This document shows positions 9,811 through 20,574 of a stretch of DNA of 64,000 nucleotides, piece by piece. The notes beneath the pieces were generated by a model. The model searched no databases and was not told where the DNA came from. It saw only the letters and a program-made list of their open reading frames with translations. Position 1 is the stretch's first letter, and each line of letters opens with the position of its first letter. Source of the stretch: Candidatus Poribacteria bacterium (GTDB taxonomy: Bacteria > Poribacteria > WGA-4E > WGA-3G); assembly GCA_022821725.1 (NCBI GenBank), contig JAJEDB010000043.1, forward strand, positions 1 to 64,000, in the 5' to 3' direction. The position numbers and the translations under genes were made by a program.

Positions 9811-11853
9811 ATGGGCAAAGCCCAACGCCGGCGGGGAAATCCCGCCAAACGGAGTCAAGAGGAAAACCAAGTCCCCGGTACGCGTGTTTATGAATTGGCA
9901 AAAGAATACAACCTAACAAACAAGGAACTTATTGCGCTACTTGAGGAACATGGCGTTCGCGTTAAAAACAGAATGAGTGTTCTTGATCCGGACACCGTCT
10001 CTCTTCTTGAATCAGAATTGGCTGCCGAACCGGTCAAAGCCCCCGTCTCTGCGTCCGAAGACGCTGTTGAAAACGCCGCAGCGCCGGAAGCCGCTGCGAC
10101 AACCGATAGTTTGCAGGTTGTGGAAGGCACGACTGTTGCTGACCTCGCAGCCGTGTTAGCGTTGCAACCTTCAGTGTTGATTATGCGTCTCATGAAGTTA
10201 AAAGTAATGGCTAATATCAATCAGCGGCTTGATTACGATACACTTGTGATGCTATCGGAACATCTGGGTTTTGAAGCAGTTAGGGCGAAGACGCTCGAAG
10301 AAGAACTGCTGACTGAGATACCGGATGACCCGGAATCTTTACAACCTCGAGCCCCGGTTGTCACAATCATGGGACATGTCGACCACGGTAAAACCTCTCT
10401 TTTAGACTCTATTCGTCAATCAAATATCAGTGAATCTGAAGCGGGTAACATAACACAACATATTGGAGCGTATCACGTAACATTAAAAGGGGGGAGTATC
10501 GTTTTCTTGGATACACCCGGGCACGCCGCTTTTACTGCAATGCGAGCGCGCGGGGCGCAAGTGACCGATATTGTCGTTCTCATTGTCGCAGCTGACGACG
10601 GCGTCATGCCTCAGACAATTGAAGCGATCAGTCACGCGAAAGCCGCAAAGGTTCCCATTGTCGTCGCAATTAACAAAATAGATGTCCCCGGGGCACGTTC
10701 AGACTACGTCAAGCAACAATTGGCAGAACAGGATCTCCTAACAGAGGACTGGGGTGGACAAACAATTTGTGTTGAGACTTCCGCTATAGATGGAACAGGC
10801 ATTGACTTTTTGCTTGAGATGCTCCTATTGGAAGCAGCACTGTTGGAGCTCAAAGCGAACCCGAGTAAGCCAGCACGGGGTGTTGTGATTGAAGCACAGG
10901 TTGACAAAGGGCGCGGTGCCATCGCAACCGTTCTCGTCCAGTCGGGTACATTGAGGGTTGGTGATGTTTTTGTTTCAGGTAGGTATTCCGGAAAAGTTAG
11001 GGCAATGATGGACGATTTCGGGAAGCGGATGAAAGAGGCTGGCCCGTCATGTCCCGTTGAAGTGCTCGGTTTTACGGGTGTCCCAGAAGCAGGTGACCGA
11101 TTCTATGTCGTTGAGTCCGATAAGGACGCACGTACTATCAGTGAAGCCCGTCAGGACCAATACCGCAATGAAAAACTCGGGGCAAATAGCCACGTCAGTT
11201 TGGATAATCTCTTCCAACAAATTCAGGAAGGCGAGATTAAAGAATTGAACGTCGTTCTTAAAGGCGATGTGCAAGGTTCCGTGCAAGCCGTTGCCTCATC
11301 ACTACTCGAGTTGAGTACCGATGAGGTTAAGATTAACATCATTCATGAGGCGGTCGGCGGGATCACTGAAACCGACATTTTGCTTGCCTCCGCTTCTGAT
11401 GCCATTGTCGTCGGCTTCAACGTTCATCCTACGACGGAGGCGGTCCAGGCGAAAGAGACGGAGGGGATTGATGTCCGGACCTACAACATCATTTATAATC
11501 TCATCTCCTATATTCGTTCAGCCATGGAAGGCCTGCTTGATCCTGAGGTCCGAGAAGTCGTTATCGGACGGGCGGAGGTCCGTGAATTATTCAAAGTCCC
11601 ACGCCTGGGTTTGGTTGCCGGTAGTTACGTCAATTGGGGACGCATTTCCTTTAATCAACCCCTGCGTATACTTCGCGATAATCGATTGATTCACGAAGGT
11701 AAAGTTAATTCGCTTCGCCGGTTCAAAGATAATGTCAATGAGGTGCAAGCGAACTACGAATGTGGAATAGGGATTGAAACGTTCGATGATTTGAAAGTCG
11801 GGGATGTCCTTGAATGCTACGTTTACGAACAAGTGGCACGCTCGCTTTCCTAA
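9811..11853 (+). CDS. infB: Translation initiation factor IF-2
   Basis: [52 protein letters not shown]. Confidence 0.97.
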   Translation: MGKAQRRRGNPAKRSQEENQVPGTRVYELAKEYNLTNKELIALLEEHGVRVKNRMSVLDPDTVSLLESELAAEPVKAPVSASEDAVENAAAPEAAATTDSLQVVEGTTVADLAAVLALQPSVLIMRLMKLKVMANINQRLDYDTLVMLSEHLGFEAVRAKTLEEELLTEIPDDPESLQPRAPVVTIMGHVDHGKTSLLDSIRQSNISESEAGNITQHIGAYHVTLKGGSIVFLDTPGHAAFTAMRARGAQVTDIVVLIVAADDGVMPQTIEAISHAKAAKVPIVVAINKIDVPGARSDYVKQQLAEQDLLTEDWGGQTICVETSAIDGTGIDFLLEMLLLEAALLELKANPSKPARGVVIEAQVDKGRGAIATVLVQSGTLRVGDVFVSGRYSGKVRAMMDDFGKRMKEAGPSCPVEVLGFTGVPEAGDRFYVVESDKDARTISEARQDQYRNEKLGANSHVSLDNLFQQIQEGEIKELNVVLKGDVQGSVQAVASSLLELSTDEVKINIIHEAVGGITETDILLASASDAIVVGFNVHPTTEAVQAKETEGIDVRTYNIIYNLISYIRSAMEGLLDPEVREVVIGRAEVRELFKVPRLGLVAGSYVNWGRISFNQPLRILRDNRLIHEGKVNSLRRFKDNVNEVQANYECGIGIETFDDLKVGDVLECYVYEQVARSLS

Positions 11854-11887
11854 ATGGATTCTCTTCCGATAGTTACGTATTTTTATA

Positions 11888-11912
11888 AGGGGTGCGGTTG
11901 TGAATCGCACCC
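11888..11912. repeat. Hairpin GGGTGCG-N9-CGCACCC at infB/ylxP junction
   Basis: 7-bp perfect stem in the short intergenic segment. Confidence 0.55.
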
Positions 11913-11931
11913 ACAATTGACTGACACATTC

Positions 11932-12216
11932 ATGCATATCGGTGTTTGTAAAATTCGTCTCCGAATCCCGGAAAGTCACTCGCTGAAAGCGAAACGTCGG
12001 GTTGTCAAAAGCCTCATTGCGAGACTTAAGAACCGCTTCAACATCGCCATCGCTGAAGTTGAAGCCTTGGAGGCACATCAGTTCGCCATATTAGCTGCCG
12101 TTTCAGTTTCCAACGATGCTGTCCATCTGAATAAGGTCATCTCACATCTCATCACTTTTGTTGAGACGAATGTAGAGGCTGAATTAGTAGATTACGAAAC
12201 GGAGTTTTTCTTTTGA
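11932..12216 (+). CDS. DUF503 family protein (YlxP-like)
   Basis: MHIGVCKIRLRIPESHSLKAKRRVVKSLIARLKNRFNIAIAEVEALE. Confidence 0.85.
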   Translation: MHIGVCKIRLRIPESHSLKAKRRVVKSLIARLKNRFNIAIAEVEALEAHQFAILAAVSVSNDAVHLNKVISHLITFVETNVEAELVDYETEFFF

Positions 12217-12253
12217 TAAAGTTTGCAAACCAAAACGTGCTGCAAGAGGTAGA

Positions 12254-12619
12254 ATGGATATGATAGAGAATAGACGACAAGATCGGGTAGGTGCCCTCAT
12301 TCAGCGAGAATTAAGCGAAATTATCCAACGTTCTGTCAAGGACCCGCGCGTCGCGTTTTGCACTGTCACACAGGCATCCGTGTCCCCGGATCTGAAGTAT
12401 GTGGATGTGAAGGTGAGCGTCATCGGCGATGAGGAGCAGAAAAGCAAGACGCTCGCGGGTTTAAAGAGTGCAGCGGGGTTCCTTCGGCGTGAGATCGGAA
12501 ACCGTCTGACGCTTCGCCATTCACCGGAACTTCGGTTCGCTATAGATGAATCCGCTGACTATCTCTTTAAAATAGATGGGCTCCTCAAATCTGTAACGAC
12601 CGAAGACGAAACGACATAA
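12254..12619 (+). CDS. rbfA: 30S ribosome-binding factor RbfA
   Basis: RVGALIQRELSEIIQRSVKDPRVAFCTVTQASVSPDLKYVDVKVSV. Confidence 0.92.
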   Translation: MDMIENRRQDRVGALIQRELSEIIQRSVKDPRVAFCTVTQASVSPDLKYVDVKVSVIGDEEQKSKTLAGLKSAAGFLRREIGNRLTLRHSPELRFAIDESADYLFKIDGLLKSVTTEDETT

Positions 12620-12637
12620 GACACGCAGCGATGCTTC

Positions 12638-13669
12638 ATGAACACCCTACAGATGGCTAATACACCGGACTACGACGCGCTCCTTACCTTATTTGACCAA
12701 TACCACACCTTCGCGCTTTCAACGCACATTCATCCCGATGGTGATGCAATCGGTTCCGAATTGGGGCTTTACTTTTTTCTGACGAGACTGGGTAAATCCG
12801 TAAAAATATTTAACACGGATGTCGTCCCACCTAACTATCGATTTCTCCCGCTTTGGGAGGGTATTGAGGGGGCACACTCCGTTGGAACATATCGTCCTGA
12901 AGTGTTGATTGTGTTAGATGCGAGTACGCTGGAACGCATTGGAAAAGGGCTTTCCAAAACCTTGCTTCCGATACACAGCCTCGTTAACATTGACCATCAC
13001 GCCACCGCAGAGGCATTCGGTGACCTTAACCTCATTATACCTACCGCTTCTTCCACCTCAGAGATTGTTTACAAACTCATTAAACACCACGAATCCCCGA
13101 TATGCAAAGCGTGTGCGCTTTGTCTCTATACAGGATTGATGTTTGATACCGGCTGTTTTCGACATAGTAATACCACAGCCGAGACCCATCAAATTGCCGC
13201 AGAATTAATTGGGATTGGCGACTTCACTCCGGATGAAGTCTATCGGAACGTCTATGAACAGGTCCCTGTTGCGAAGATGCACCTGTTGAGTGAGGTTCTC
13301 AGGACGTTAGAAATCACAGATGATGGCAAGATAGCCTCGGTGTATGCGACACAAGCGATGTTTCGCAAAACCGGAACGACAGCTGATGCAGTAGAGGGCG
13401 TTGTGAACCAGATCCAAGCCATTGCGGGGGTTGAGGTGGCACTCTGTGTGTCTGAGATGACGGATCGAAGTACAAAAGTGAGCCTACGCAGTCAAGAATA
13501 CGTTGATGTGAGTCAACTTGCTGCAGAGTTTCAAGGTGGCGGACACGCCCGCGCCGCAGGATGTCGGATTGCCATGCCCTATCCATTAGCCATAGCCGCG
13601 CTTGTTCAAGCTTCACAACGCTACATCGATCCAGATCATTTCAGATATGGTGATTGCCAGAAGGATTGA
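12638..13669 (+). CDS. DHH/DHHA1 bifunctional oligoribonuclease/PAP phosphatase (NrnA-like)
   Basis: STHIHPDGDAIGSELGL, NIDHHATAEAFGDLN, FQGGGHARAAGCRI. Confidence 0.9.
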   Translation: MNTLQMANTPDYDALLTLFDQYHTFALSTHIHPDGDAIGSELGLYFFLTRLGKSVKIFNTDVVPPNYRFLPLWEGIEGAHSVGTYRPEVLIVLDASTLERIGKGLSKTLLPIHSLVNIDHHATAEAFGDLNLIIPTASSTSEIVYKLIKHHESPICKACALCLYTGLMFDTGCFRHSNTTAETHQIAAELIGIGDFTPDEVYRNVYEQVPVAKMHLLSEVLRTLEITDDGKIASVYATQAMFRKTGTTADAVEGVVNQIQAIAGVEVALCVSEMTDRSTKVSLRSQEYVDVSQLAAEFQGGGHARAAGCRIAMPYPLAIAALVQASQRYIDPDHFRYGDCQKD

Positions 13670-14646
13670 GCACCGTGGAAAATGCCTGTCGTGAGAGCGA
13701 TTCACAGGTCGCAATCACACCTTATAGTCTGAACGATATCGTTGAATTTGGTAGAGAGACTGCTGTCACTTTTGGAGTGTTTGACGGTATCCATCTTGGA
13801 CACCAAGCCGTTATTAACACACTTCTTAAACACGCTGCGCATGATAACTTGGCGAGTGTATTGGTCGGTTTTTACCCACATCCACTTGCCTTCCTGGCTC
13901 CAGAACGGTGCCCACCACTCCTGACTCCTCTCCCGAAGCGCGTCGAAATACTGCAACAATTTGGCGTTGATGAAATTGTTATGCTCAGTTTTGACGCACA
14001 GATCGCCTCGATGTCTCCTGAAGCCTTTGTAGAGCGAGTGCTCTTAGAGAAATGTCGAGCGAAGCACGTCGTTGTTGGGTATGCCTGCCAATTTGGAAAA
14101 AATCGAGCAGGCAATGCAGAACGCCTGGTGGAACTTAGCAAGGGATATGCATTTGATGTTTCTGTCGTGCCACCGACAGAAATCGATGGTGCCCCGGTCC
14201 ATAGCACTCGGATCCGAGAAGCGCTCGCACAAGGCGATCTTCGGCAAAGCGCACAGTTATTGGGACGCCCGTATTCCTTGATCGGCACGGTCGTCCACGG
14301 TGATGGGCGTGGCAGAGAAATTGGGTTTCCCACCGCGAATATAGAGACCCAGCAGCAAGTCTATCCCCCTAATGGCGTTTATGCTATCCGGGCGAAGTTA
14401 GAGGAACGGTGGTTAGACGGCGTATTGAATATCGGAATGCGTCCTACGTTTAACGGTGTAAATATTCAGGTGGAGGGACACTTCTTCAATTTTGATGAAA
14501 TCATCTACGGCAAACTCGTGGAAATATTCTTGGTGAAGAAGATTAGGAGTGAAAGGAAATTCCCAAATATAGAATTTCTGATTCAACAGATACAGCGCGA
14601 TATCGCAGCAGCGGCAGAAATTCTCGCATCGCCTACTTCCCTGTAG
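13654..14646 (+). CDS. ribF: Bifunctional riboflavin kinase/FAD synthetase
   Basis: AVTFGVFDGIHLGHQAVINTLL; GDGRGREIGFPTANIE. TTG (13654) or GTG (13675) start. Confidence 0.92.
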   Translation: MPEGLSTVENACRESDSQVAITPYSLNDIVEFGRETAVTFGVFDGIHLGHQAVINTLLKHAAHDNLASVLVGFYPHPLAFLAPERCPPLLTPLPKRVEILQQFGVDEIVMLSFDAQIASMSPEAFVERVLLEKCRAKHVVVGYACQFGKNRAGNAERLVELSKGYAFDVSVVPPTEIDGAPVHSTRIREALAQGDLRQSAQLLGRPYSLIGTVVHGDGRGREIGFPTANIETQQQVYPPNGVYAIRAKLEERWLDGVLNIGMRPTFNGVNIQVEGHFFNFDEIIYGKLVEIFLVKKIRSERKFPNIEFLIQQIQRDIAAAAEILASPTSL

Positions 14647-14693
14647 GTAATGCCGTTTAAACTTAGGTGGCATCAAGGGATTGTGAGTTTAAT

Positions 14694-14722
14694 TTGAATT
14701 TTGCGTTGATTTGTGATATTAT
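14694..14722 (+). promoter_or_regulatory. Predicted sigma70-type promoter upstream of rpsO
   Basis: TTGAAT - 17 nt - TATTAT. Confidence 0.5.
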
Positions 14723-14916
14723 ATATGTATGCAAATATAGGTAGAGAGGGGAGCGATCTCCCGAATCCGCCTTTGTATTTATTCATATTTAATGTTTTAC
14801 AAAGCACAGATGTCTCGTCGTATTACCTTTACGAGATAATTTTTCTTGGACTTAGCAAGTGTCGTAAACTTGCTATTATAAAAGTTAGTTGTTCGACCAA
14901 AAGGAGGTGAACACAA

Positions 14917-15207
14917 TTGGCAATTGATGCAGCAGAGAAGAAGGAATTAATCCAACAGTACCAGACCCATCAACAAGACACTGGTTCCCCAGAGACGCAA
15001 GTGGCAATTTTGAATGCGCGTATAAAACAGTTGACTACGCATTTTCAGACGCACCGAAAAGACTATCATTCGCGCCATGGGCTTTTCCGATTAGTTGGCA
15101 AACAGCGCCGCTTGTTACGCTATCTTTATAAGAAAGACGCAACACGCTATTACCGTTTAATTAATGAGCTCGGAATTCGTGACACTATCGGATCGAGGAG
15201 GAGTTAG
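14917..15207 (+). CDS. rpsO: 30S ribosomal protein S15 (TTG start)
   Basis: TGSPETQVAILNARIKQLTTHFQTHRKDYHSRHGLFRLVGKQRRLLRYL; SD AAGGAGGTGA at 14901-14910. Confidence 0.96.
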   Translation: MAIDAAEKKELIQQYQTHQQDTGSPETQVAILNARIKQLTTHFQTHRKDYHSRHGLFRLVGKQRRLLRYLYKKDATRYYRLINELGIRDTIGSRRS

Positions 15208-15288
15208 ATTTTTACCGGTACCGATTTTTTACCGTTTATACTTGGTGACACGACGAAATAAATAGGAAATACAGGAGTAGTATATAGA

Positions 15289-17622
15289 ATGAAAGTTGAA
15301 ATGCAACTTGGGAGCGAAAAGTTATCAATTGAAACCGGAAAAGTTGCGAAACAGGCAGATGGTGCCGTTTGGGTGCAATACGGTGGAACAGTTGTTTTAG
15401 TCACGGTGGTAGCCGATGATGCTGAACATGACCTCGATTTCTTTCCTTTAACCGTAGATTATCGCGAAAGGGCATACGCCACTGGAAGGATACCAACAGT
15501 TTACGGACGGCGCGAGCCACGTCCCGGGACATCAGAACAGTTGGTCGCTCGTTTAATTGACCACTGTATTCGTCCGCTCTTTCCAAAAGACTTTAAAGCT
15601 GAAGTGCAAATTTTATGTAACGTGTTTTCATCGGATGGCATTCATCCCGCAGATGTGCCTGCCCTTATCGGAACCTCTGCAGCATTGTCGATCTCCGATA
15701 TACCTTTTAATGGACCCGTTGCCGCTGTCACCGTCGGAAAAATTGAAGACAGGTTAATCATCAATCCCACTTACGAAGAACTGCATGCTTCAAGTATGGA
15801 ACTGTTCGTCAGTGGCAAGTCGGATGCTGTTATGTCTGTTGAAGGCGGTGGACATGAAATTCCTGAAGATGAAGTCATTGACACAATTAGCACCGCTCAC
15901 ACGCAGATACAAGAGATCATCAAACTTCAAGAAGGGTTGGCTGCCGGCTGTAGCACCGCAAAACGCGACTATGCCGCTAAAAGTGTCGAGTCTAACCTCA
16001 GCAGTCGTGTCCGCGATCTCGCTACGTCCCGCATTCGAGAATCCATCGGCATGGCAGACAAAAAGTTACGTGAGGATTATCTCGAACAGGTGCAGGCAGA
16101 GGTGATCTCAGAAATTCTTGAGGATACACCGGAAGAAGCCGATTCAAATGCAACCAAAGATACCATCTCTATCTTAAGTGACATCGAGAAAGAAGAGATG
16201 CGTGAGGCAATTCTCACGCAGGGGAAACGTGTTGATGGTCGCGGTGTAACCGACATTCGTCCGATTTCAGGAGAAGTGGCATTACTCCCGCACACCCACG
16301 GTTCTTCTCTGTTTAGCAGAGGACAAACACAGGCACTCTGTGTAACAACACTCGGCACATCGGGAGATGAAGACGTCCAACGTGGACTCGATGGCGAAGC
16401 AAGACGCTCCTTCTTTTTGCATTATAACTTCCCGCCATTCAGTACGGGTGAAGTCAAACGCATGATGGGACCCGGACGCAGGGAAATCGGGCACGGCGCC
16501 CTCGCACAAAAAGCGCTGGAACCGGTCATCCCGAATAAAGAGGACTTTCATTATACCATTCGAGTCGTCTCCGAGATTTTGGAATCTAATGCCTCATCTT
16601 CAATGGCAACAGTCTGCGGTGCGACACTCGCCCTGTTAGATGCAGGTGTCCCCCTTAAAAGAGCAGTCGCGGGGATCGGTGTCGGTCTTATCAAGGAAGG
16701 TGAACAGGAAGCCATCCTTACGGATATGCTCGGAACTGAAGATTTTCTCGGTGATATGGACTTCAAAGTCGCTGGTACCAGTGAAGGTGTCACCGCTATA
16801 CAGATGGACATCAAGATTGAGGGTGTCACGCCTGAGTTGATGCGTCGGGCAATTCATCAGGCAAGAGAGGCGCGCCTTGCAGTCATCGAACAGATGAACG
16901 CTGTCATAGCCGAACCGCGTGCGGAATTGTCGCCCTACGCCCCTCGAATTTATTCTCTCCAAATTGCGCAGCAGAAGATCAAAGACCTCATCGGTCCACG
17001 TGGCAAAACTGTGCAGGGCATCCAGGAAGAAACAAGCACGACCATCAATATTGAAGATGATGGGACGGTCGAAATTGCCGCAACAAGTGCAGAGGATGTC
17101 AGGCGTGCAGAAGAGAAAATTCGGGCAATCACGGCTATGCCTGAGATTGGCAAGGAATACACCGGTAAGGTGGTCCGAACAGCACCGTTTGGCGCGTTTG
17201 TCGAAATCCTGCCCGGTAAGGATGGACTTGTTCATATTTCACAGATGGGGGACGGGTATGTCCGTCGCGCTGAGGATGTTATGCAGGTCGGGGACGAGGT
17301 TACCGTCCGTATTCTTACGATTGACGAACAGGATCGCGTAGATCTGACACTTGTCGCCGCAGGTGGTGTCCCTGTTGAAGAACTGAATATCGGATCAGAT
17401 GATAATCGTGAGTTCGGATCCGATTGGAATGCACCCAGAGACTCCCGCGACCGCGACTCTGGACGCTCTAACTACCGCGATAATCGTGATTCTCGGGACT
17501 ACCGTGATAGGCGTTCTAATGACAATCGTGAACGACGCGGGAATCGCTATGACCAACGAGATAACTCTCGCGACTTCCGGAATCAACGCTCACCACGCAT
17601 TCCTAAAGGGCGTTCTCGCTAA
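15289..17622 (+). CDS. pnp: Polyribonucleotide nucleotidyltransferase with Arg/Asp/Asn-rich C-terminal tail
   Basis: Two RNase PH domains; KH (IKDLIGPRGKTVQGIQEET); S1 (GKVVRTAPFGAFVEILPGKDGLVHISQM); tail RDSRDRDSGRSNYRDNRDSRDYRDRR. Confidence 0.96.
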   Translation: MKVEMQLGSEKLSIETGKVAKQADGAVWVQYGGTVVLVTVVADDAEHDLDFFPLTVDYRERAYATGRIPTVYGRREPRPGTSEQLVARLIDHCIRPLFPKDFKAEVQILCNVFSSDGIHPADVPALIGTSAALSISDIPFNGPVAAVTVGKIEDRLIINPTYEELHASSMELFVSGKSDAVMSVEGGGHEIPEDEVIDTISTAHTQIQEIIKLQEGLAAGCSTAKRDYAAKSVESNLSSRVRDLATSRIRESIGMADKKLREDYLEQVQAEVISEILEDTPEEADSNATKDTISILSDIEKEEMREAILTQGKRVDGRGVTDIRPISGEVALLPHTHGSSLFSRGQTQALCVTTLGTSGDEDVQRGLDGEARRSFFLHYNFPPFSTGEVKRMMGPGRREIGHGALAQKALEPVIPNKEDFHYTIRVVSEILESNASSSMATVCGATLALLDAGVPLKRAVAGIGVGLIKEGEQEAILTDMLGTEDFLGDMDFKVAGTSEGVTAIQMDIKIEGVTPELMRRAIHQAREARLAVIEQMNAVIAEPRAELSPYAPRIYSLQIAQQKIKDLIGPRGKTVQGIQEETSTTINIEDDGTVEIAATSAEDVRRAEEKIRAITAMPEIGKEYTGKVVRTAPFGAFVEILPGKDGLVHISQMGDGYVRRAEDVMQVGDEVTVRILTIDEQDRVDLTLVAAGGVPVEELNIGSDDNREFGSDWNAPRDSRDRDSGRSNYRDNRDSRDYRDRRSNDNRERRGNRYDQRDNSRDFRNQRSPRIPKGRSR

Positions 17623-17662
17623 TGCGGGACACGTCGTAAAAACCATTCCATAGAACACGAAG

Positions 17663-17697
17663 TAGGGTGAAGGGCGGTTCCTTCACCCTATTTCTAT
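17663..17697 (+). terminator. Rho-independent-like terminator after pnp
   Basis: TAGGGTGAAGG-GCGGTT-CCTTCACCCTA 11-bp perfect stem then TTTCT. Confidence 0.75.
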
Positions 17698-17760
17698 GTT
17701 CAACCCCCAATATCACCGACTTCCAATAATTGACCTTGCAGTCACAGTGAATTAAATATT

Positions 17761-17789
17761 TTGCACGTTCGCTGTGTTTGTGCTATAAT
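17761..17789 (+). promoter_or_regulatory. Predicted sigma70-type promoter
   Basis: TTGCAC - 17 nt - TATAAT. Confidence 0.6.
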
Positions 17790-17881
17790 ATGAACACGAT
17801 GAAGTAATCCGGTCTTTGACCAGGACGATACAGCCGCCCGTATGGACGCAGTAAAATACGCAACTGAATGAGGGCAGACCG

Positions 17882-18142
17882 ATGAAATCACGACGGAACC
17901 TAACGAAACATGCCTTTGATAAAGGCGATTTGCTCGATCAGAGATGGCTCACCTATCTTTTAGCCATTGTTCTCATACTCCTTGTTCTCGTCTTTGTTGT
18001 GCTATTGTCACCCACCTATAAACGATACGTTGTTGACACTGTTAAATCTGTGTTTTATGGCGGAAAACAGACAGCACCACGACCGAAAGCGGCGCCAGTC
18101 AATTTTCAGCGACCTGCACTCATGGATAGTTTAATATTTTAA
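17882..18142 (+). CDS. Small single-TM protein
   Basis: LTYLLAIVLILLVLVFVVLLSPTY TM helix; preceded by a good promoter. Confidence 0.55.
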   Translation: MKSRRNLTKHAFDKGDLLDQRWLTYLLAIVLILLVLVFVVLLSPTYKRYVVDTVKSVFYGGKQTAPRPKAAPVNFQRPALMDSLIF

Positions 18143-18228
18143 ATCGAACAGGCAAAACTTCGGCAGCACCAAACTCACTTTAGGATACCAGTCGGGTACC
18201 ATTTTCCGACAAAATTCGGGAGAGAAAA

Positions 18229-18747
18229 ATGTCTAAAAGACTGTTTACCTTGGTAAGTTTACCAATTTGGTTAAGTTTAATCTCTGGATGCGGTTATGTT
18301 TCCAAATCAGAGTATTTAGAGCACATCTCAACCATTCGTATCACACCTATTGAAATCCTGGATGCAGATTTTGCTTATGATAACGCCTCCCAGCGTCCCA
18401 ACGATGAAGTCATCCATGAGAAACTTACCCAACGCTTCAACCGGAAATGGCGAGACGGAAACGATGCCGAATTTACGATGACCATACAGGATTACCATGT
18501 AAAAGAACACGGATTCGGACCCAATGGTGAGGTTGAACTCGTGCGGATGACCCTTCAGATAGAGTACCAATTTATAGATAGGGTCCGCAACCAAATTATT
18601 GAGGAAAGTGATAACTACCTACAGGTTCATGACTTCTATATCGTCCCAAATCGGGCTGAACCGATGGAAACGGGTGAGGAAGCCAGAAGGCTCATTGTAG
18701 AAGAATTGATAGAGGACCTCTATAACCAGCTTGCTGAACAGTGGTAG
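18229..18747 (+). CDS. Lipoprotein, LptE-like
   Basis: Lipobox LISGCGY; ISTIRITPIEI and QDYHVKEHGFGPNGEVELVRMTLQIEYQFID pattern as in LPS-assembly lipoproteins. Confidence 0.5.
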   Translation: MSKRLFTLVSLPIWLSLISGCGYVSKSEYLEHISTIRITPIEILDADFAYDNASQRPNDEVIHEKLTQRFNRKWRDGNDAEFTMTIQDYHVKEHGFGPNGEVELVRMTLQIEYQFIDRVRNQIIEESDNYLQVHDFYIVPNRAEPMETGEEARRLIVEELIEDLYNQLAEQW

Positions 18748-18776
18748 CAGAACACAGTGTGGGAGCCAGCGCTCGA

Positions 18777-19793
18777 ATGAAATGTAAGACCAGATGTTCT
18801 TTTCAACTCGGTATGATCCTGTTTTGCGGTTTGCTGCTGATTTCGTGCGGTGAAGAACACGGAAATTGGACGGCTGTTCAACAGGAGGGCACATATATTT
18901 ACGGGGTCTGGCACAGCAATACACTGAAGAGAGTAGAATTGGTGATGCAGGAGGTCTATGAGAACATTACAAGCGCGTCGCCGGCATTGGCAACGGCGCA
19001 AGACATCGGACAAACAAACATTTCGCCTGAACTTCTCTTACCGGGCGATGGCGAAATATTGGATTGGGTTCAGTCGCGTCGACCATCGACCTATGAGGGT
19101 AAGACCCTCTATCGGGACAGAGCCGAGGCACCAGATCTGTTCTATGCCTACGGTTTCCAGCGACAGGCGGAGGTGGAATACCAGACCCCGCGATTCGGTT
19201 CAAAGCCTTTGATTTTGCTCGAGATTTTCGATATGGGCACCCCTGAAAATGCATTTGGGATTTATAACTTTCACATCTATCCGCAAGTCAAATTTGAGTG
19301 GGTGGGCAGCAAAGCGATCCTTTCGGGTGGGTATCTCCGATTTTCAAAAGGGAAATATTTTATTCAGATTGAAGGCTATGAATTCGCAACCGGTATTCGT
19401 GAAGCCATGGTGCTGCTCGCAAAAAATATCGCCGCACAGATTAAAGAACCTGCTTCAGAATCACCGATGCTTACGTTACTGCCAAGCAATAAGATGAGTG
19501 GCAGCGTCAAGTTATTCCGATCGAATTGGGCATTGCGTCAGATTTACAGCACGTTGCCCGTCAATGTTCCAGAATTGAGTGATACAGCAATCGGCGTATC
19601 TGCTCGCTATCGGGATAACCCAGATTTAAAAAATTGGATGGAGGCACAGATCGTTTTTATCATTCGTTTTCCCGATGCGGCTGCGGCGGCATCTGCCTAC
19701 ACCCTGTACCGAGATTCCGTGATGGAGGCGGCTTTGCCCCTTGAAGTTGGCACAACTGGACCGATCCTTGTGAACGAACCTTTGACCCCATAA
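18777..19793 (+). CDS. Lipoprotein, DUF6599-like
   Basis: Lipobox LLISCGEE; LLLPGDGEILDW...TLYRDRAEAPDLFYAYGFQRQAEVEYQTP...LEIFDMGTPENAFGIY. Confidence 0.5.
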   Translation: MKCKTRCSFQLGMILFCGLLLISCGEEHGNWTAVQQEGTYIYGVWHSNTLKRVELVMQEVYENITSASPALATAQDIGQTNISPELLLPGDGEILDWVQSRRPSTYEGKTLYRDRAEAPDLFYAYGFQRQAEVEYQTPRFGSKPLILLEIFDMGTPENAFGIYNFHIYPQVKFEWVGSKAILSGGYLRFSKGKYFIQIEGYEFATGIREAMVLLAKNIAAQIKEPASESPMLTLLPSNKMSGSVKLFRSNWALRQIYSTLPVNVPELSDTAIGVSARYRDNPDLKNWMEAQIVFIIRFPDAAAAASAYTLYRDSVMEAALPLEVGTTGPILVNEPLTP

Positions 19794-19818
19794 AGGAAAT
19801 TAATAATAGGAGCTCGTC

Positions 19819-20571
19819 ATGCGCGGAGATTTTGAAGCCTATCTCAATGATTCATTCCGTGATGAAAATGGAAACCTTGATTTAGCACGCTTGTTGGCAT
19901 TAGAGGATGAAGCCGACATGGATGTTGCGGTTATTATGCCGAATACCCAACCCCTTCCCCAAAATAGTGAGCTTGCCGATGCAATTCGCGGTAATTCGCG
20001 TGCCTTGGGGTGTGCTCTCGTGCATCCAACGGAACCAGAACCCGTTGCGCAGGTTCGGTTGGCAGCCGAGGCGTGGGGCATGCGCGGCATCAAACTGATG
20101 CCTGCTGTTCACAACTACAACGTGGATGATGAAATCGTGCGTCCGGTCGTTGAAGCTGCCCGTGATTATGGACTCATTGTTTCAATTCATTCCGGACCGA
20201 ACAATTGCCACCCGAATCGGATTGGCACTGTGGCAGGTTGGGTACCAGAAACCCCGGTTATCATGGATCATATGGGATTTCCTGACGATTTAGAGTCGGC
20301 TATCACTGTGGCAAAAGCGCATAAAAATATCTCGTTGGGGACGACTATCTTACGCTTCCATCGGCGTTGGGGAACGGATCCAGATACGGTTGTGCCAACG
20401 GACGTAAAAACCGCCGTTGACGCGCTTGGACCTGAACAGATAGTCTTCGGTTCTAATTTACCTGAATACCGTCCCATTCAGGTTATCAACGCTCTGAAGC
20501 GTTTGGAACTCGGCGATGATGCCGAAGCACAGATTTTCGGTGGAAATCTCGCTCGTATCTATGGACTTTAA
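19819..20571 (+). CDS. Amidohydrolase-family (TIM-barrel) protein
   Basis: DVAVIMPNTQPLP, WGMRGIKLMPAVHNYNVDD, VIMDHMGFP, IVFGSNLPEY. Confidence 0.75.
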   Translation: MRGDFEAYLNDSFRDENGNLDLARLLALEDEADMDVAVIMPNTQPLPQNSELADAIRGNSRALGCALVHPTEPEPVAQVRLAAEAWGMRGIKLMPAVHNYNVDDEIVRPVVEAARDYGLIVSIHSGPNNCHPNRIGTVAGWVPETPVIMDHMGFPDDLESAITVAKAHKNISLGTTILRFHRRWGTDPDTVVPTDVKTAVDALGPEQIVFGSNLPEYRPIQVINALKRLELGDDAEAQIFGGNLARIYGL

Positions 20572-20574
20572 AAA

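Noticed and set aside
16636-17235. 199-aa minus-strand ORF inside pnp
   Set aside because: Fully antisense to a well-supported PNPase; low-complexity translation without family motifs
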